From NCBI RefSeq assembly GCF_016093275.1, contig NZ_JAEDAK010000011.1:1-64000 (forward strand): a stretch of DNA of 64,000 bases, read 5' to 3'. Numbering within the stretch: position 1 is the stretch's first letter; the number at the start of each line of letters is the position of its first letter. Both the position numbers and the translations under genes were made by a program. Below, piece by piece: positions 44,582-53,659 of the stretch. The notes beneath the pieces were generated by a model. It saw only the letters and a program-made list of their open reading frames with translations, searched no databases and was not told the DNA's origin. This DNA comes from Inhella proteolytica (GTDB taxonomy: Bacteria > Pseudomonadota > Gammaproteobacteria > Burkholderiales > Burkholderiaceae_C).

Positions 44582-45598
44582 ATGAAAGCCATTGCCTACC
44601 AACACAGCCTGCCCATCAGCAATCCCCTGGCCCTGCAGGACGTCGACCTGCCCGCCCCCGAGGCGCGCGGCCACGACCTGCTGGTCGAGGTCAAGGCCAT
44701 CGCCGTCAACCCGGTGGACCACAAGATCCGCCAGGGCGTGCAGCCGGAAGCCGGGCAGTGGAAGGTGCTAGGCTGGGATGCCGCCGGCGTGGTGCGCGCG
44801 GTGGGCGAGCAGGTCACGCGCTTCAAGGTGGGCGACCGCGTCTGGTACGCCGGCGCCATCGACCGCCCCGGCAGCTATGCCGAGCTGCAGCTCGTGGACG
44901 AGCACCTGGTGGGCGCCATGCCCGCCAGCCTGGACTTCGCGGCCGCGGCCGCCCTGCCGCTGACCACGATCACCGCCTGGGAGCTGCTGTTCGAGCGGCT
45001 GGGCGTTGAACAGGGTGGCGGCCAGGGCCAGAGCCTGCTCGTCATCGGCGCGGCCGGCGGCGTGGGCTCCATCCTGGTGCAGCTGGCGCGCCAGCTGACG
45101 CAGCTGACGGTGATCGCCACCGCCTCGCGCCCCGAGACCGAAGCCTGGGTGCGTGAACTCGGCGCCCACCAGGTCATCAACCACCGCCGCCCGCTGGCCG
45201 AGGAAATCCAGCGCCTGGGCCTGCCCGCGCCCCAGCTGGTGGCCAGCCTGACCGAGACCGGGGCGCATTTCGCGCAGATCGTCGAGCTGATGGCACCGCA
45301 GGGCAAGCTGGCGCTGATCGACGACCTGCAGCCCGGTCAGCTGGACGTGATGGCGCTGAAGCGCAAGAGCCTCTCCTTGCACTGGGAAATGATGTTCACG
45401 CGCTCGCTGTTCAACACCGCCGACAAGATCCGCCAGGGCGAACTGCTGAGCGAGGCCGCGCGCCGGGTGGATGCCGGCACGCTGCGCAGCACCGTGGGTG
45501 AGCATTTCGGGCGCATCAACGCCAGCAACCTGCGGCGTGCGCAGGCGCTGCAGGAAAGCGGTGCGGCGCGCGGGAAGATCGTGCTGGAAGGGTTCTGA
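44582..45598 (+). CDS. Zinc-independent quinone oxidoreductase-like alcohol dehydrogenase (MDR)
   Basis: The product has 338 aa, of the medium-chain dehydrogenase/reductase superfamily. VEVKAIAVNPVDHKIRQGVQ and LGWDAAGVVRAVGEQVTRFK mark the catalytic domain. LLVIGAAGGVGSILVQLARQ is the NADPH Rossmann motif. The structural-zinc cysteines are missing, as in quinone oxidoreductases. It probably reduces quinones or unsaturated carbonyls, and is likely to be controlled by the divergent LysR gene. Confidence 0.9.
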   Translation: MKAIAYQHSLPISNPLALQDVDLPAPEARGHDLLVEVKAIAVNPVDHKIRQGVQPEAGQWKVLGWDAAGVVRAVGEQVTRFKVGDRVWYAGAIDRPGSYAELQLVDEHLVGAMPASLDFAAAAALPLTTITAWELLFERLGVEQGGGQGQSLLVIGAAGGVGSILVQLARQLTQLTVIATASRPETEAWVRELGAHQVINHRRPLAEEIQRLGLPAPQLVASLTETGAHFAQIVELMAPQGKLALIDDLQPGQLDVMALKRKSLSLHWEMMFTRSLFNTADKIRQGELLSEAARRVDAGTLRSTVGEHFGRINASNLRRAQALQESGAARGKIVLEGF

Positions 45599-45611
45599 GC
45601 GCGACCGGCCC

Positions 45612-46451
45612 TCAAGGGCCGGTGTGCCCGGCCTGTTCCAGTGCACGCGCCTCGGCCTGGTGATAGGCCGCGGAATCGCGCACGGCCGCAATGTCACGCC
45701 ACAGGTCCAGCACCTGTCGCGGGTTGCGCCGCCAGTAGGCATGCGAGAAGACGGTGAAGTAGGCGCGCTCCTGCAACAGGGGCTGCAGCTTGCGCAGGCG
45801 CGCGGCCAGGCCGGGGTTGCCGCGCAGCACGCGGTCGGCCTCGTTGACCTGCAGCGCCGCCGCCTGCACATGGCCGCGCGCCAGCTTTTCCAGATTGGCC
45901 TCGGCCGTGCGCGCGCCTTCGTCCACCGTGAGGCCCAGGCCGCGCACCACCGAGGCAATCGAGTAGCCGGACTGCACACCCACCCGCAGCGCCTCGGTCG
46001 GTGCGCCACTCAAGTGCTGGCCGTCCCAGCGCAGCGGGCTGGCCTTGGCCACGTACCAGCTGTAGCGGTTGTGGCGCAGGGCCAGGCTTTCGTCCACCAT
46101 GCCGCGCCGGGTCGGGTACACGCCCAGCTCCTCGCGCTCGGGCAGATGGCTCATGCTCAGCACGACGTCGCGCTCGCCGTTCTTCAGTTCGGCCAGGCAG
46201 CGCTTCCAGGGCAGCAGGGCGATCTGAACCGGCACGCCGCTGCGTCGCGCCAGCAATTCCAGGAACACGAAATCCAGGCCCTCGCGCTGGATGCGCCCCT
46301 GGGCATCGGCCATGCGCCAGGGGATGTGGGGCACATCGTTCAGGCAGACCCGCAGCGGTGTGGGCTCCGCGGTCTGCGCCGCGGCCTGCCCCAGGCCGCC
46401 CAGGGCCAAGAGCAGCGTGAGGGTGCACAGCACAAGGCGGGGCAGGCGCAT
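45612..46451 (-). CDS. Solitary periplasmic amino-acid-binding-type protein (SBP_bac_3)
   Basis: The protein has 279 aa with a signal peptide (cleavage near AAAQ-TA). LRVCLNDVPHIPWRMADAQG, GLDFVFLELLARRSGVPVQI and ALLPWKRCLAELKNGERDVV are family 3 binding-protein motifs, and NRYSWYVAKASPLRWDGQHL follows. No ABC permease or ATPase is nearby. It differs in sequence from the 18270/37047 pair and is closer in style to the 61197 gene. The ligand is unknown. Confidence 0.82.
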   Translation of the reverse strand: MRLPRLVLCTLTLLLALGGLGQAAAQTAEPTPLRVCLNDVPHIPWRMADAQGRIQREGLDFVFLELLARRSGVPVQIALLPWKRCLAELKNGERDVVLSMSHLPEREELGVYPTRRGMVDESLALRHNRYSWYVAKASPLRWDGQHLSGAPTEALRVGVQSGYSIASVVRGLGLTVDEGARTAEANLEKLARGHVQAAALQVNEADRVLRGNPGLAARLRKLQPLLQERAYFTVFSHAYWRRNPRQVLDLWRDIAAVRDSAAYHQAEARALEQAGHTGP

Positions 46452-46564
46452 GGAACTTCCTGGCAGGGCAGTGCCTGCAGTGTGCGCCCGCCGCGGTGAT
46501 TTGGGGGGCTGGCGAGGATCCGCGCATCACCAAGTGGAGGTCGTTTCCAACGGGGCTGAACCTC

Positions 46565-46590
46565 GGGCGCGGAAGTTTTCTTCCGCGCCC
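46565..46590. promoter_or_regulatory. Perfect palindrome in the divergent region before the SPFH gene
   Basis: GGGCGCGGAA (46565-46574) and TTCCGCGCCC (46581-46590) are perfect 10-bp arms around GTTTTC. It lies between two divergent starts (46451 and 46672), so a terminator role is unlikely. Most of it recurs at 40745-40761 before the response regulator gene, suggesting an operator. Confidence 0.5.
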
Positions 46591-46671
46591 ACGCCCACAC
46601 CCTCCCGGCGCCGGCATGGCGGGTTCGCGGGGTGCAAGGGAACCATGGCGGCACCGCAACCGGAGCCGACC

Positions 46672-47877
46672 ATGAACGACACCCACCCCACCGAAGCCCT
46701 GCCCCAAGCCACGCTGCGCACGCAGCTCACCGAACTGGGCCAGGCCCTGCAATCCCGCGCGCTGCGCCGCAGCGCCCTCGCCCTGGCCGCCGTGGCCGCA
46801 CTGGCGGGTGGCACGCACTGGCTGCTGGGCCAGCTGCAAACCGTGCCGCGCGGCAGCGTGCTGGTGCGCACGGGCATGGGCAAGCCCGAGCTCATCGCCG
46901 AAGGCCGCGCCTGGGTGCTGCCCGGCCTGCACGAGGCACGCGTGCTGCCGGCGCGCGACCTGCTGCTGCGCCGCGATGCCCGCCAGACCGTGCAGACCGT
47001 CGAAGGCCTGGCCGTGGGCCTGGAGGTGCAGCTGCGCCTGCAGCTGGACCCGCAGCGCTACGCCCAGCTGGCGCGCGAGCTGCCCGAGAACTTCGAGAAG
47101 GAGCTGGTGGCGCCGGCGCTCAACACCGTGCTGCTGCCGCTGGTGGCGCAGCGCACCGTGCGCGAGCTGTTCTCCACCCAGCGCGGCGAGATCGAGAAGC
47201 TCGCCCTGCTGCAGCTGCGCCAGCGCCTGGCCGCCGATGGCCTGATCCTGAAGTCGCTCAGCTTCGGCCAGCTGACGCTGCCGGACGACTACCGCCGCGG
47301 CATGGAGAGCCTGCTCAGCGAAGGCCTGGCCGCCGAGAAGATGCGCTACACGCTGGAGCTGAAGGAGAAGGAAGGCCTGCAGACTGAGATCGAGGCCAAG
47401 GCCGCCGGCAAGCAGCGCGAGATCGCCGCCGAGGCCTCGGCGCGCGAGCAGCTCATCGCCGCCAAGGCGCAGGAAGAGGCGATGAAGCATGTGCTGCCCT
47501 TCAAGCAGCGCCAGATCGAGCAGCGCCAGCTCGAAGCCGAGGCCGAGCGCCAGGCGCGCGTGAAGCTGGCCGAGGGTGCCGCGCAGGCCCGGCGCATCGA
47601 AGCCGAGGGCGAGGCCGCGGCGCGCCAGAAGCTGGCCGATGCCGAGGCCTACCGCGTGGCCGAGCTGGGCAAGGTCAACGCCATTCAGATGGAGCGCGAG
47701 GGCCAGCTCATCACCAAGCACCCGCTGCTGGTGCAGAAGACCCTGGCCGACAAGCTCGGCGACAAGGTGCGCGTCATCGTGGCGCCCCCGGGCATTGCCG
47801 GCAGCCTGATGGGCGGCCCGCTCGAAGCCCAGCCCCAGAAGGCCAAGGCCGAAGACACCGAAGCCAGCGCCGAGTAA
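46672..47877 (+). CDS. SPFH/band 7 (prohibitin-type) membrane protein
   Basis: The product has 401 aa. One membrane anchor at about 34-53 (LALAAVAALAGGTHWLLGQL) is followed by an SPFH domain (VPRGSVLVRTGMGKPELIAE, QTVEGLAVGLEVQLRLQLDP). A long Ala/Glu/Gln-rich coiled coil spans about 235-350 (KEKEGLQTEIEAKAAGKQRE, QIEQRQLEAEAERQARVKLA). Such proteins form membrane microdomain scaffolds or protease-associated rings. It precedes a secreted SH3-type protein gene on the same strand. Confidence 0.88.
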   Translation: MNDTHPTEALPQATLRTQLTELGQALQSRALRRSALALAAVAALAGGTHWLLGQLQTVPRGSVLVRTGMGKPELIAEGRAWVLPGLHEARVLPARDLLLRRDARQTVQTVEGLAVGLEVQLRLQLDPQRYAQLARELPENFEKELVAPALNTVLLPLVAQRTVRELFSTQRGEIEKLALLQLRQRLAADGLILKSLSFGQLTLPDDYRRGMESLLSEGLAAEKMRYTLELKEKEGLQTEIEAKAAGKQREIAAEASAREQLIAAKAQEEAMKHVLPFKQRQIEQRQLEAEAERQARVKLAEGAAQARRIEAEGEAAARQKLADAEAYRVAELGKVNAIQMEREGQLITKHPLLVQKTLADKLGDKVRVIVAPPGIAGSLMGGPLEAQPQKAKAEDTEASAE

Positions 47878-47927
47878 ACCCCCACCCAACCCCCGGCCCA
47901 CCCCCCAGTTCACCCCAGCCCCACACC

Positions 47928-49406
47928 ATGAACGCCCTTCGCAACAGCCTCGCCACTTTGGTGGCCAGCGCCGCCGCCCTTGCCCTGGCCTTGATTGCCC
48001 CCACGCCCGCCCGCGCGGCCAGCGCCCTGGTGCTCCAGGACAGCACCCCGCTGCGCGCCGCTGCCAAGGACAGCAGCCCGCTGCTCACCCCGCTGTGGCG
48101 CGGCGAGGCGCTGGAGCTGCGCGGGGCCAAGGGCGACTGGCTGCAGGTCTGGGACCACGCCCGCGAGCGCGGCGGCTTCGTGCGTGCCGAGCGCCTGCTG
48201 CCTCTGCCCACGGGCGAGGCCGCCCTGCCCGAGCTGCTGGCCCAGCTGCGCCTGCTGCGCCAGCAAGCCGGCGCGGAAAGCCTGGGCCTGGGCGTGGCCG
48301 CCGCACTGATCGAACGCGCCGATGCCGACTGGCTGGCCAGCCCGCAGGGCGCCGAACTGCTGGACGCACTGGTGCAGCTGCAAGAACGCCTGGCCGAGCG
48401 CGTCCAGAGCGCCGGCCCCCAGCAGCAAACCAGCAGCGCCGCGCACGCCGAGGTGGCCAAGCGCTACGGCTACCCGCTGCGCAGCCTGGCCCAGGCCGAT
48501 GGCAGCCAGCGCATCTGCCCGAACGAGGAACCGGCCCGCCTGCTGCGCGCCCATGCCAGCGCCAGCGCCGCACAGCAAGCCCGCGCCGCCCTGGCCCTGA
48601 CGCGACCCGACTGCACCGCGGCCGAGCTGCTGCCCAGCCAACTGCTCGCCCTGCACGAGCAACGCACCGCCTGGCTCGAAGGCATCGCCCTGAACGAGCT
48701 GCCGCCCACGCTGCGCAACCGCCTGCTGCTGCGCCGCGCCGGCGCTTGGAGCAGCCTGGCCTTTGCCGAACGCGCCCGCGACATGCGCCCCGCCGCCACC
48801 CTGGCCCTGCAGGCCTGGGCCCAGCTGATTCCGGCCGAGCTGGGCGAGGACGATGCCGCCGCGCTGCGCGAGGCCGCCATCCGCCTCGCCCCGATGCGCC
48901 ACGCCGTGCAAGCCCGCCCGACCCAGCTGCGCTGGGGCAAGCTGGAGCTGCGCCTGGAAGCCGCCGGCCCCGGCCAGACCTGCTTCCAGCTGCTGGAGCA
49001 GCGCGGCCCGACCGCCGAGCCGCGCGGTGCGCGCCAGTGCAGCCATGGCGCCGTGCATTGGGCCAGCGCGCGCCTGGCCCCCGATGGCCGCAGCCTGGTG
49101 CTGGCCGTGCAGCCGCTCGACGGCTGGACCGAGCTGTGGCGCCTGCAGGCCGACGGCCCGCTGCAGGTGCTGCCGCCGAATAGTTCCGCGCCCGGCCTGG
49201 GCGTGGCCGAGTTCGCCGGCTTCATGGGCCCGCAGCTGCTGGTGGCGCGCGAGGCCATCGCCGAGGGCAAGACCCTGCGCCGCTTCGAGGTCTATGGGCC
49301 CGAGCTGCTGCAGCCGCAGCGCTGGGCGGGTGAGTACGCGCTGCTGGGCGCCTTTCAGCGCGGGGTGGATGCGGGGTGGAGGGCGGGGAGCCCGCTGGCG
49401 CGCTGA
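47928..49406 (+). CDS. Secreted protein with N-terminal SH3-like domain
   Basis: The protein has 492 aa. A signal peptide (cleavage near ARAA-SA) is followed at about 33-92 by a bacterial SH3-like domain (LVLQDSTPLRAAAKDSSPLL, WRGEALELRGAKGDWLQVWD). An Ala/Leu/Arg-rich helical region follows (about 95-340), then a beta-rich C-terminus (LRWGKLELRLEAAGPGQTCF, RLAPDGRSLVLAVQPLDGWT). It should lie in the periplasm, perhaps bound to peptidoglycan. It follows the SPFH gene by 50 bases and may share its transcript. The family beyond SH3 is unknown. Confidence 0.78.
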   Translation: MNALRNSLATLVASAAALALALIAPTPARAASALVLQDSTPLRAAAKDSSPLLTPLWRGEALELRGAKGDWLQVWDHARERGGFVRAERLLPLPTGEAALPELLAQLRLLRQQAGAESLGLGVAAALIERADADWLASPQGAELLDALVQLQERLAERVQSAGPQQQTSSAAHAEVAKRYGYPLRSLAQADGSQRICPNEEPARLLRAHASASAAQQARAALALTRPDCTAAELLPSQLLALHEQRTAWLEGIALNELPPTLRNRLLLRRAGAWSSLAFAERARDMRPAATLALQAWAQLIPAELGEDDAAALREAAIRLAPMRHAVQARPTQLRWGKLELRLEAAGPGQTCFQLLEQRGPTAEPRGARQCSHGAVHWASARLAPDGRSLVLAVQPLDGWTELWRLQADGPLQVLPPNSSAPGLGVAEFAGFMGPQLLVAREAIAEGKTLRRFEVYGPELLQPQRWAGEYALLGAFQRGVDAGWRAGSPLAR

Positions 49407-49433
49407 AGAAGCCTTCGCCGATGATCGGTTCGC

Positions 49434-49988
49434 ATGAAACCGTCGAATCCCATAGACCAGTTCGCTGTCAGCGCTTCGAGCTTTTGCCGTTGGTGCGAGG
49501 CAGCGCCCAGCGAGCAGGCTGACAGGGAACTGCGTTCACGAGAGGTTCGGCGACTGCTCGCTCGTCTGATCGCCGACGCGTTGGCGCTTCCAGAGACGAA
49601 CCCTGGCAACTCGCCGGATTCGGTGCGCGCCACGGACGACGAGTTGAAGGCCTTGACCCCACGACTGGCCGACCTTCCGGTCGATAAGTACGGTGTGTAT
49701 TTCTGGCCTGCGGACCTGCAATCGGATCCCGTGGTGGCGAGTTTGATTGACGACCTGCAGGAAATTTATCGGGACTTGAGGGATGGCCTGTGGCTTTATG
49801 AGCAAGGCCACATCGACGCTGCGGCCTGGCAATGGCTACTTCTGTTTGAGATTCATTGGGGACATCACGCCAGCAACGCCCTGCATGCTTTGCAGGGCCA
49901 GACTGCCAACACTTCGTACGGTGCTGCAGTCTTAATCGGCGGTAAGACGAGCCACACCAGCGCTTTGAAGGATCTTGGCGGTTTGTAA
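49434..49988 (+). CDS. DUF5063 family protein
   Basis: The product has 184 aa, soluble and acidic. VYFWPADLQSDPVVASLIDD and LQEIYRDLRDGLWLYEQGH, followed by AAWQWLLLFEIHWGHHASNA, match the DUF5063 family, which has no known function. Codon use is less GC-biased than in neighbours, suggesting a different origin or weaker expression. Repeat element D starts directly after its stop codon. Confidence 0.82.
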   Translation: MKPSNPIDQFAVSASSFCRWCEAAPSEQADRELRSREVRRLLARLIADALALPETNPGNSPDSVRATDDELKALTPRLADLPVDKYGVYFWPADLQSDPVVASLIDDLQEIYRDLRDGLWLYEQGHIDAAAWQWLLLFEIHWGHHASNALHALQGQTANTSYGAAVLIGGKTSHTSALKDLGGL

Positions 49989-49989
49989 G

Positions 49990-50586
49990 AGCCCGCCGGG
50001 ATTTCGTCCCGGCAGCCGACTCCCTTTCTTGCTCGTGCAAGAAAGGAAGCAAAGAACACGGCCCCGATTCCGGCGCCCGGCTTGCAGCCGGGTCCCCTGC
50101 GCTGCGCGAAATACTGGGCCGGCCCAAAACTCACTGCGTTCGCGGAGCTCACTCCGTTCAGACAGTTGGGCCGAGCTTGATGGGTGGGCGTGCGTGCCGC
50201 ACGCCGCCCAGCATTTCTGTGCTGCTCGGCACCTGCATAGGGGCAGCGGCCAACAGCCGAATACCGAACAGCCCGCGCTGCAACCTCCTGCGCGCCGTTT
50301 CCCGGCTGTTCGGCTGTTGGCTGCTCGCCCTTCGTAGCTGCCGAGCAGCACAGCGGCTTGGGGCGCGCGCGCAGCGCGCATCAACTTCTGGCCCAGGGCG
50401 GCCGTTCAAACGGAGAGAGTGAAGCGAACGTAGTGCGTTCCGCCCTGCAGCCCCAAGACGCGAGCAGCGCAGGGAATCCCCGGCCGCAGGCCGGGGACAG
50501 CGGAGCGGGCGCGTGTTCTTTGCCTACTTTCTTGCACGAGCAAGAAAGTAGGTCGGCTGCCGGGACGAAAGCCCGGCGGGATCTCT
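49990..50586. repeat. Composite palindromic intergenic element D
   Basis: This stretch of nearly 600 bases without genes lies between the convergent DUF5063 and DUF2867-like gene ends. The outer arms (CGTCCCGGCAGCCGAC on the left, its reverse complement on the right) enclose hairpins CTTTCTTGC/GCAAGAAAG and CTACTTTCTTGC/GCAAGAAAGTAG, GC-rich hairpins (CCCGGC/GCCGGG, CCCCGGCC/GGCCGGGG), then the AACTCACTGCGTTCGC / CTCCGTTCAGACAG module. The inner arms are CTGTGCTGCTCGGCA (50217-50231) and its exact reverse complement (50339-50353). The core CAGCCGAATACCGAACAGCC (50254-50273) is identical to that of element B. Confidence 0.88.
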
Positions 50587-50674
50587 CGTATCGCCCCCCA
50601 CTCATCAAGTGCGAACAGCCTGGCGCAATGCCCTGCACGCTTTGCAGGCCCTGGCAGGCAATTCGTAAATGAGC

Positions 50675-51190
50675 TCAGGACAACTCCGCATCCCCTGCTG
50701 ACTCTTGGCTGAGCAAGCGCCGCGCCGCCGCCCGCAGCAGCGCCCGCGAATACCAGACATGAAAACCCAGCAGCGCCCGAAAGCCCCAGCCGAAGCCGCC
50801 GCCCGGGCGCGGCAGCACGGCGGAGCCAAAGATCAGGCGGGTGCCGGCGGGTAGCGGCTCCACGCGCAGCCAGGAGCGCGTGCGGCCGCTCAGGTCCTGC
50901 AGCAGCAGCTCCTGCCCGTTGCGGTCCAGCACCTGCCAGGCCGAGAACGCCGTGCGTTCGCCGCGGCCCAGCGCGGCGGCATCGGCGTCGCGGGCGGGGC
51001 GGCGCAGCAGCAGGCCGATCAGGCCGCGCTCCAGCTTGAAGAGCGGCGTGGCATAGAAGGCGGCCACGTAGTCGGCCAGGCGCACGGTCTGGGGGATCTG
51101 CAGCGCATAGGCGTCGGCAAAGGCGCCGGCCGGGTTGTGCTGCAGCAGCAGGCCGGGCGGCACGGGGTTCAGGGCTTGGAGCTCGTTCAT
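50675..51190 (-). CDS. DUF2867-like protein
   Basis: The protein has 171 aa, cytoplasmic, starting at the ATG ending at 51190. QIPQTVRLADYVAAFYATPL, FKLERGLIGLLLRRPARDAD, then TRLIFGSAVLPRPGGGFGWG and LGFHVWYSRALLRAAARRLL resemble DUF2867 proteins. The function is unknown. It is divergent from the M3 peptidase gene across 106 bases and convergent with DUF5063 across element D. Confidence 0.68.
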   Translation of the reverse strand: MNELQALNPVPPGLLLQHNPAGAFADAYALQIPQTVRLADYVAAFYATPLFKLERGLIGLLLRRPARDADAAALGRGERTAFSAWQVLDRNGQELLLQDLSGRTRSWLRVEPLPAGTRLIFGSAVLPRPGGGFGWGFRALLGFHVWYSRALLRAAARRLLSQESAGDAELS

Positions 51191-51296
51191 GGCCGCGCAG
51201 CATAGGCAGGGCTGGGGTTTGCCCGCTGTGAGTGACGTCACGGCCGCGCGGCGCCGCGACACTGCGCGCCTTTCAAACGCTCCACCCCCCGCCCCC

Positions 51297-53156
51297 ATGC
51301 CCGCCCTGCGCCCCCTCCTGCTCGCCCTCGGCCTCGCCCTGGGCGCCACCGCCTTCGCCCAAGCCCCGGCCGCCGCGCCGCTGCCCACGGTCTGGGACTT
51401 GAAGCCCATCTTCGCCAGCGAGGGTGACTGGGATGCCGCGCGCAAGGCCCTGGTGGCCGAGCTGCCGCAGCTGCAGGCGCTCAAGGGCACGCTGGGCAAG
51501 AGCCCGGCCGCCTTCCGCGCCGGCCTGGAGCGCCTGAGCCGCGCCGCCCAGGCCTGGGAAAAGGTGCAGGTCTACGCCTACCTGCAGCAGAGCACCGACA
51601 ACCGCAACGCCGCCTACCAGGAGCGCGGCAATCTGGTGGCCGCGCTGGGTGGGCAGTACGCCGCCGCCATCGCCTGGCTGGAGCCCGAGATCCAGCAGAT
51701 CGGCGCGGCCAAGGTGCAGGGCTTCGTGAAGGCCGAGCCGGCGCTGCAACGCCATGCCGAGCGCCTGCGCAACATCCTGCGCCGCCAGGCGCACACGCTG
51801 AGCGCCGAGACCGAGGCCGCCATCGCCGCGCTGGCGCCCATCCGCGCCGCCACCGGCCAGGTGCGCACCCTGCTGGTGGACGCCGACATGCGCTGGCCCG
51901 AGCTGCAGATCGACGGCAAGACCGAGAAGGTGGACGACACCCGCTACGGCCTGCTGCGCCAGCACCCGGACCGCGCCGTGCGCGAGCAGGTCTTCAAGGC
52001 CTTCTTCGGCGCACTCGGCCAGTACGAGAACAGCTTCGGCGCGACCCTGGCCAACACGGTGCAGGACGGCACCGTGATGGCCGGCCTGCGCAAGCACAAG
52101 AGCGCCGTGGCCGCCAGCCTGGACGGCGAGGAGATCCCCGAGGCCGTCTACCGCACCCTGGTGGCCGAGGTGCACAAGGGCCTGCCCACGCTGCACCGCT
52201 ACTTCAAGCTGCGCCAGAAGATGCTGGGCCTGCCCGACCTGGCGTACCACGACATCTACCCCGCCCTCGTCAAGCAGAGCAAGAGCTACAGCCTGGAAGA
52301 GGCCGCGCGCCTGACGGTCGAGGCCACGAAGCCCCTGGGCGCCGACTACCAGCGCCTGCTGCAGGGCGCCTTGAGCGCCGGCACCATGCACGCCCTGCCC
52401 GCCGAGGGCAAGAGCGGCGGCGCCTACCAGTGGGGCGTGTACGGCAAGACGCCCTATGTGTTCCTGAACCACCAGAACGACTTCGAGTCCGTCAGCACCT
52501 TCGCGCACGAATGGGGCCATGGCATCCATACCGCGCTGGTGAATGAGGGCCAGCCCTACGAGACCGCGAACTACGCGATGTTCGTGGCCGAGATCGCCTC
52601 CACCGCCAACGAGCTGCTGCTCAGCCAGCACATGCAGCGCCAGGCGCAGAGCAAGGAAGAAAAGCTCTACCAGCTGGGCTACGCGCTGGAGCGCCTGCGC
52701 AGCACCTTCTTCCGCCAGGCCATGTTCGGCGAGTTCGAGCTGATGACCCACGACGCCGCCGCCAAGGGCGAGGCGCTGAGCGGCAAGCGCTTCACCGAGA
52801 TGTACTGCGGCTTGCTGAAGCAGTACCACGGGCATGAGCAGGGCGTGATGAAGATCGACCCCGCCTACTGCAGCGAGTGGGCCTTCATCCCGCACTTCTA
52901 CCGGCCCTTCTACGTCTACCAGTACGCCACCTCGATCACCGCAGCCCTGCACTTCGCCGAGCGCGTGCAGGCCGACCCGAGCGGCGCCGCGGCCAAGGTC
53001 TTCCTCGACACCCTGCGCCTGGGCAGCACCGTGCCGCCCTACGCCGCACTGAAGCGCGCCGGCCTGGACATGGCCAGCCCCGCGCCTTACCGCACCCTGG
53101 TGGCGAAGATGAACGCGATCATGGACGAGATGGAAACGCTCTTGGCCCAGCCTTGA
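51297..53156 (+). CDS. M3 family oligoendopeptidase F-like, secreted
   Basis: The product has 619 aa. A signal peptide (cleavage near AFAQ-AP) suggests a periplasmic enzyme, unlike the usual cytoplasmic PepF. The zinc site HEWGH has His404, Glu405 and His408, with the third ligand region ANYAMFVAEIASTANELLLS. The N-terminal lobe is TVWDLKPIFASEGDWDAARK. Late motifs are QYHGHEQGVMKIDPAYCSEW and PFYVYQYATSI. It degrades oligopeptides of moderate length. The next gene overlaps its stop with a TTG start. Confidence 0.92.
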   Translation: MPALRPLLLALGLALGATAFAQAPAAAPLPTVWDLKPIFASEGDWDAARKALVAELPQLQALKGTLGKSPAAFRAGLERLSRAAQAWEKVQVYAYLQQSTDNRNAAYQERGNLVAALGGQYAAAIAWLEPEIQQIGAAKVQGFVKAEPALQRHAERLRNILRRQAHTLSAETEAAIAALAPIRAATGQVRTLLVDADMRWPELQIDGKTEKVDDTRYGLLRQHPDRAVREQVFKAFFGALGQYENSFGATLANTVQDGTVMAGLRKHKSAVAASLDGEEIPEAVYRTLVAEVHKGLPTLHRYFKLRQKMLGLPDLAYHDIYPALVKQSKSYSLEEAARLTVEATKPLGADYQRLLQGALSAGTMHALPAEGKSGGAYQWGVYGKTPYVFLNHQNDFESVSTFAHEWGHGIHTALVNEGQPYETANYAMFVAEIASTANELLLSQHMQRQAQSKEEKLYQLGYALERLRSTFFRQAMFGEFELMTHDAAAKGEALSGKRFTEMYCGLLKQYHGHEQGVMKIDPAYCSEWAFIPHFYRPFYVYQYATSITAALHFAERVQADPSGAAAKVFLDTLRLGSTVPPYAALKRAGLDMASPAPYRTLVAKMNAIMDEMETLLAQP

Positions 53157-53659
53157 GCACGACCCACATCGCCCTGCTGCGTGCCGTCAACGTCGGCGGC
53201 ACCGGCAAGCTGCCCATGGCCGAGCTCAAGGCCATGGCCGCTGAGCTCGGCTTCGCGAACCCGCGCACCTACATCGCCAGCGGCAACCTGCTGTTCGAGT
53301 CGGCGCTGCCCGCACCGGAGGCCGGCGCGCGGCTGGAAGCGCGCCTGGCCGCCTACGCCGGCAAGCCGGTGGGGGTGCTGATGCGCAGCCCCGCCGAGCT
53401 GCGCGAGCTGCTGGCGCGCAACCCCTTTCCGCAGGCGGAAGGCAACCGCCTGCTCATCACCTTCCTGCCCGCCCCGCTGCCCGAGCCCCTGGTGGCCAAA
53501 CAGGCCAAGGACGAGGCCTGGCGCCTGCTCGGTCGCGAGCTCTGGGTGCATTACCCCAGCGGCATCGGCAGCTCCAAGCTGCGCATCCCGGCAGCCGAAG
53601 CCGGCACGGCGCGCAACCTCAACACCGTGCAGGCGCTGCTGGGCCTGGCCGCCCCATGA
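53153..53659 (+). CDS. DUF1697 family protein
   Basis: The protein has 168 aa from a TTG start (53153-53155) that overlaps the M3 peptidase stop (TTGA). HIALLRAVNVGGTGKLPMAE, LGFANPRTYIASGNLLFESA and YPSGIGSSKL are the DUF1697 hallmarks. These are small alpha/beta proteins of unknown function. Its stop overlaps the next ATG by 4 bases, so three genes are coupled. The TTG start is set by the conserved N-terminus. Confidence 0.87.
   Translation: MSTTHIALLRAVNVGGTGKLPMAELKAMAAELGFANPRTYIASGNLLFESALPAPEAGARLEARLAAYAGKPVGVLMRSPAELRELLARNPFPQAEGNRLLITFLPAPLPEPLVAKQAKDEAWRLLGRELWVHYPSGIGSSKLRIPAAEAGTARNLNTVQALLGLAAP

Noticed and set aside
46565-46590. Intrinsic terminator
   Set aside because: It lies between two divergent starts and has no T-run, so an operator or structural role is more likely.
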